Positions 63,103 through 64,000 of a DNA stretch of 64,000 bases are shown piece after piece. The notes below the pieces were generated by a model. It was not told the DNA's origin. It saw only the letters and a list, made by a program, of their open reading frames with translations, and did not search any database. How positions within the stretch are numbered: the first letter of the stretch is position 1; the number at the start of each line of letters is the position of its first letter. Origin of the DNA: Paracidovorax wautersii (GTDB taxonomy: Bacteria; Pseudomonadota; Gammaproteobacteria; Burkholderiales; Burkholderiaceae_C); NCBI RefSeq assembly GCF_031453675.1, contig NZ_JAVIZX010000001.1, positions 1,054,001 to 1,118,000 of the forward strand, written 5' to 3'. Made by a program: the position numbers and the translations under genes.

Positions 63103-63798
63103 TCAGCCGCCCCGGCGCAGCGCGCGGGCCCCCACACCCCGTTCGCGCCGCAGGGCGTAGGCCAGTGCGCTGGCGCTGGCATAGCCCACGCGCAGCGCGG
63201 TCGCCTCCAGCGACTGGCCCCGCGCCAGCGCCTGCGCGGCGGCGTCGAGCCGGCAGTCCCGCAGCCAGGCCTGCGGGGTGCGGCCCGTCAGCTCCTGCCA
63301 GCGCGCATGAAAGCGCGGGGCGCTCAGCGCATACAGCGCCGCCATGCGGGCCGTGGGCCACTCCTCGTGCAGGGCCGCGCGCAGCGCCCGCTCCAGCACG
63401 GCCGGCGCGAGAGCCCGGCGCGCCAGCACGCGGGGCGACTGCAGCAGCTGCGCCAGGCGCACGGCCGCGTCGTGGCTGGGGTCTGGGCTGGTGGCCGGCC
63501 AGTGCCGGCAGGCGGGCGGCACGGCAAAGCGCCGCACCCGGTCCACGCTGGCGGCCTGCGCGGGCGCGTCGATGACCAGCAGGCACGAGCCCGCCTGCGC
63601 CAGAAAGCCGTGCGCCACGCCCGCGGGCACCACCATGCCGCAGGCCGTGTCCACGAAGGCTGCGCGGCCCGCCACCTCCAGCTCCATGCGCCCGGCCAGC
63701 GCGTACAGGACCTGGGCGTGGTCGTGCGCATGCGCCGTGTGCTCGCCGCTGTAGCGGCGCACGGAGGCCATCGGGGCCAGGAGGGGAGCGGTTGCCAT
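63103..63798 (-). CDS. AraC family transcriptional regulator
   Basis: Regulator of 231 aa. The N-terminal cupin (AHAHDHAQVLYALAGRMELE, with CGMVVPAGVAHGF) may bind an effector. The C-terminal double helix-turn-helix has WQELTGRTPQAWLRDCRLDA and ATALRVGYASASALAYALRR. It may control the downstream DMT exporter or the divergent AmpG-like gene. Start at 63798 is chosen because the cupin homology begins just after it. Confidence 0.88.
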   Translation of the reverse strand: MATAPLLAPMASVRRYSGEHTAHAHDHAQVLYALAGRMELEVAGRAAFVDTACGMVVPAGVAHGFLAQAGSCLLVIDAPAQAASVDRVRRFAVPPACRHWPATSPDPSHDAAVRLAQLLQSPRVLARRALAPAVLERALRAALHEEWPTARMAALYALSAPRFHARWQELTGRTPQAWLRDCRLDAAAQALARGQSLEATALRVGYASASALAYALRRERGVGARALRRGG

Positions 63799-63892
63799 GG
63801 CGCGATGGTAGTGGAGCGCGCCACAGCACCGCGCCGGGGCGCCGGGCGGCATGCGTGCGGATAATCCACGGCACCCTTTTGCCCGCCCGCCC

Positions 63893-64000
63893 ATGTCCAC
63901 CTCCCCTGCGCCGCTCCCGCCCTCCGCTCCTGACGCCCCCCGCAGCCGCTGGCGCGATGCCTGGCGCGTGTACGCCGAGCCGGCCAGCCTGCGCATGCTG
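63893..64000 (+). CDS. Start of a probable AmpG-like MFS transporter (3' end missing)
   Basis: Only 36 codons are in the window. After a Pro/Ala-rich N-terminus the segment RSRWRDAWRVYAEPASLRML resembles the start of AmpG-type muropeptide permeases just before their first helix. This is a tentative match. It is divergent from the AraC gene. Confidence 0.4.
   Translation, partial: MSTSPAPLPPSAPDAPRSRWRDAWRVYAEPASLRML

Overview
The window is very GC-rich, densely coded DNA from a beta-proteobacterium, most likely a member of the Comamonadaceae close to Acidovorax/Paracidovorax. This is inferred from the divergent arrangement of mreB-mreC-mreD-mrdA and gatC-gatA-gatB, the degradative HMG-CoA reductase, the overall gene set, and a roughly 60-bp dispersed palindromic repeat that I recall from this family. 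No tRNA, rRNA, CRISPR array, insertion sequence or prophage gene is visible. Genes are mostly intact; two carry apparent single-base frameshifts.

Layout. 1-4.5 kb: tripartite drug efflux (outer membrane factor, EmrA, EmrB). 4.5-7.2 kb: a patch that looks less GC-rich, with a glutathione S-transferase, a frameshifted SDR and a divergent LysR regulator. 7.3-10.6 kb: amidohydrolase, dienelactone hydrolase, SDR and a frameshifted MarC. 10.6-15.1 kb: CreB-CreC two-component system, a VOC protein, CreD behind tandem cre-like boxes, and a small coupled protein. 15.1-17.6 kb: bacteriohemerythrin, an exported protein with three Cys-X10-Cys modules, CsbD, and a short PAPS-reductase-like protein. 17.8-22.0 kb: FecI/FecR/TonB-dependent receptor set behind a Fur-like site. 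22.1-25.8 kb: MCE lipid-transport operon (MlaE with STAS, MlaF, MlaD, PqiC-type lipoprotein). 26-31.7 kb: GMC oxidoreductase, ammonium transporter with sigma-54 and NtrC sites, TSUP exporter, arginase. 31.9-35.4 kb: amino-acid ABC transporter and a DMT exporter. 35.4-43.6 kb: cell-shape operon and the divergent gatCAB operon. 43.7-47.6 kb: a small exported protein, pyrE, exonuclease III and a PAS-GGDEF cyclase. 47.6-52 kb: pqiA1-pqiA2-pqiB-pqiC with a divergent TetR regulator. 52-56 kb: a possible structured RNA, an MBL hydrolase, a DASS transporter, L-lactate dehydrogenase. 56-60.9 kb: MocR regulator, mvaA and a Tct-like permease pair. 61-64 kb: M48 protease, DMT exporter, AraC regulator and the start of an AmpG-like gene.

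The most interesting points are these. (i) A self-contained locus for mevalonate use, in which a MocR regulator faces an HMG-CoA reductase whose active-site residues fall at the same numbers as in Pseudomonas mevalonii; it is followed by an unusual two-gene Tct-like transporter with no binding protein. (ii) A family of about 11 palindromic repeats, one of which forms nearly the whole signal peptide of a lipoprotein; others lie in a second signal peptide and in a protein linker. (iii) A second GC-rich repeat family that sits directly after stop codons. (iv) pyrE and the exonuclease III gene start head to head on one shared CATG.

All assignments come from reading the sequence and recalling protein families; no search or computation was run.
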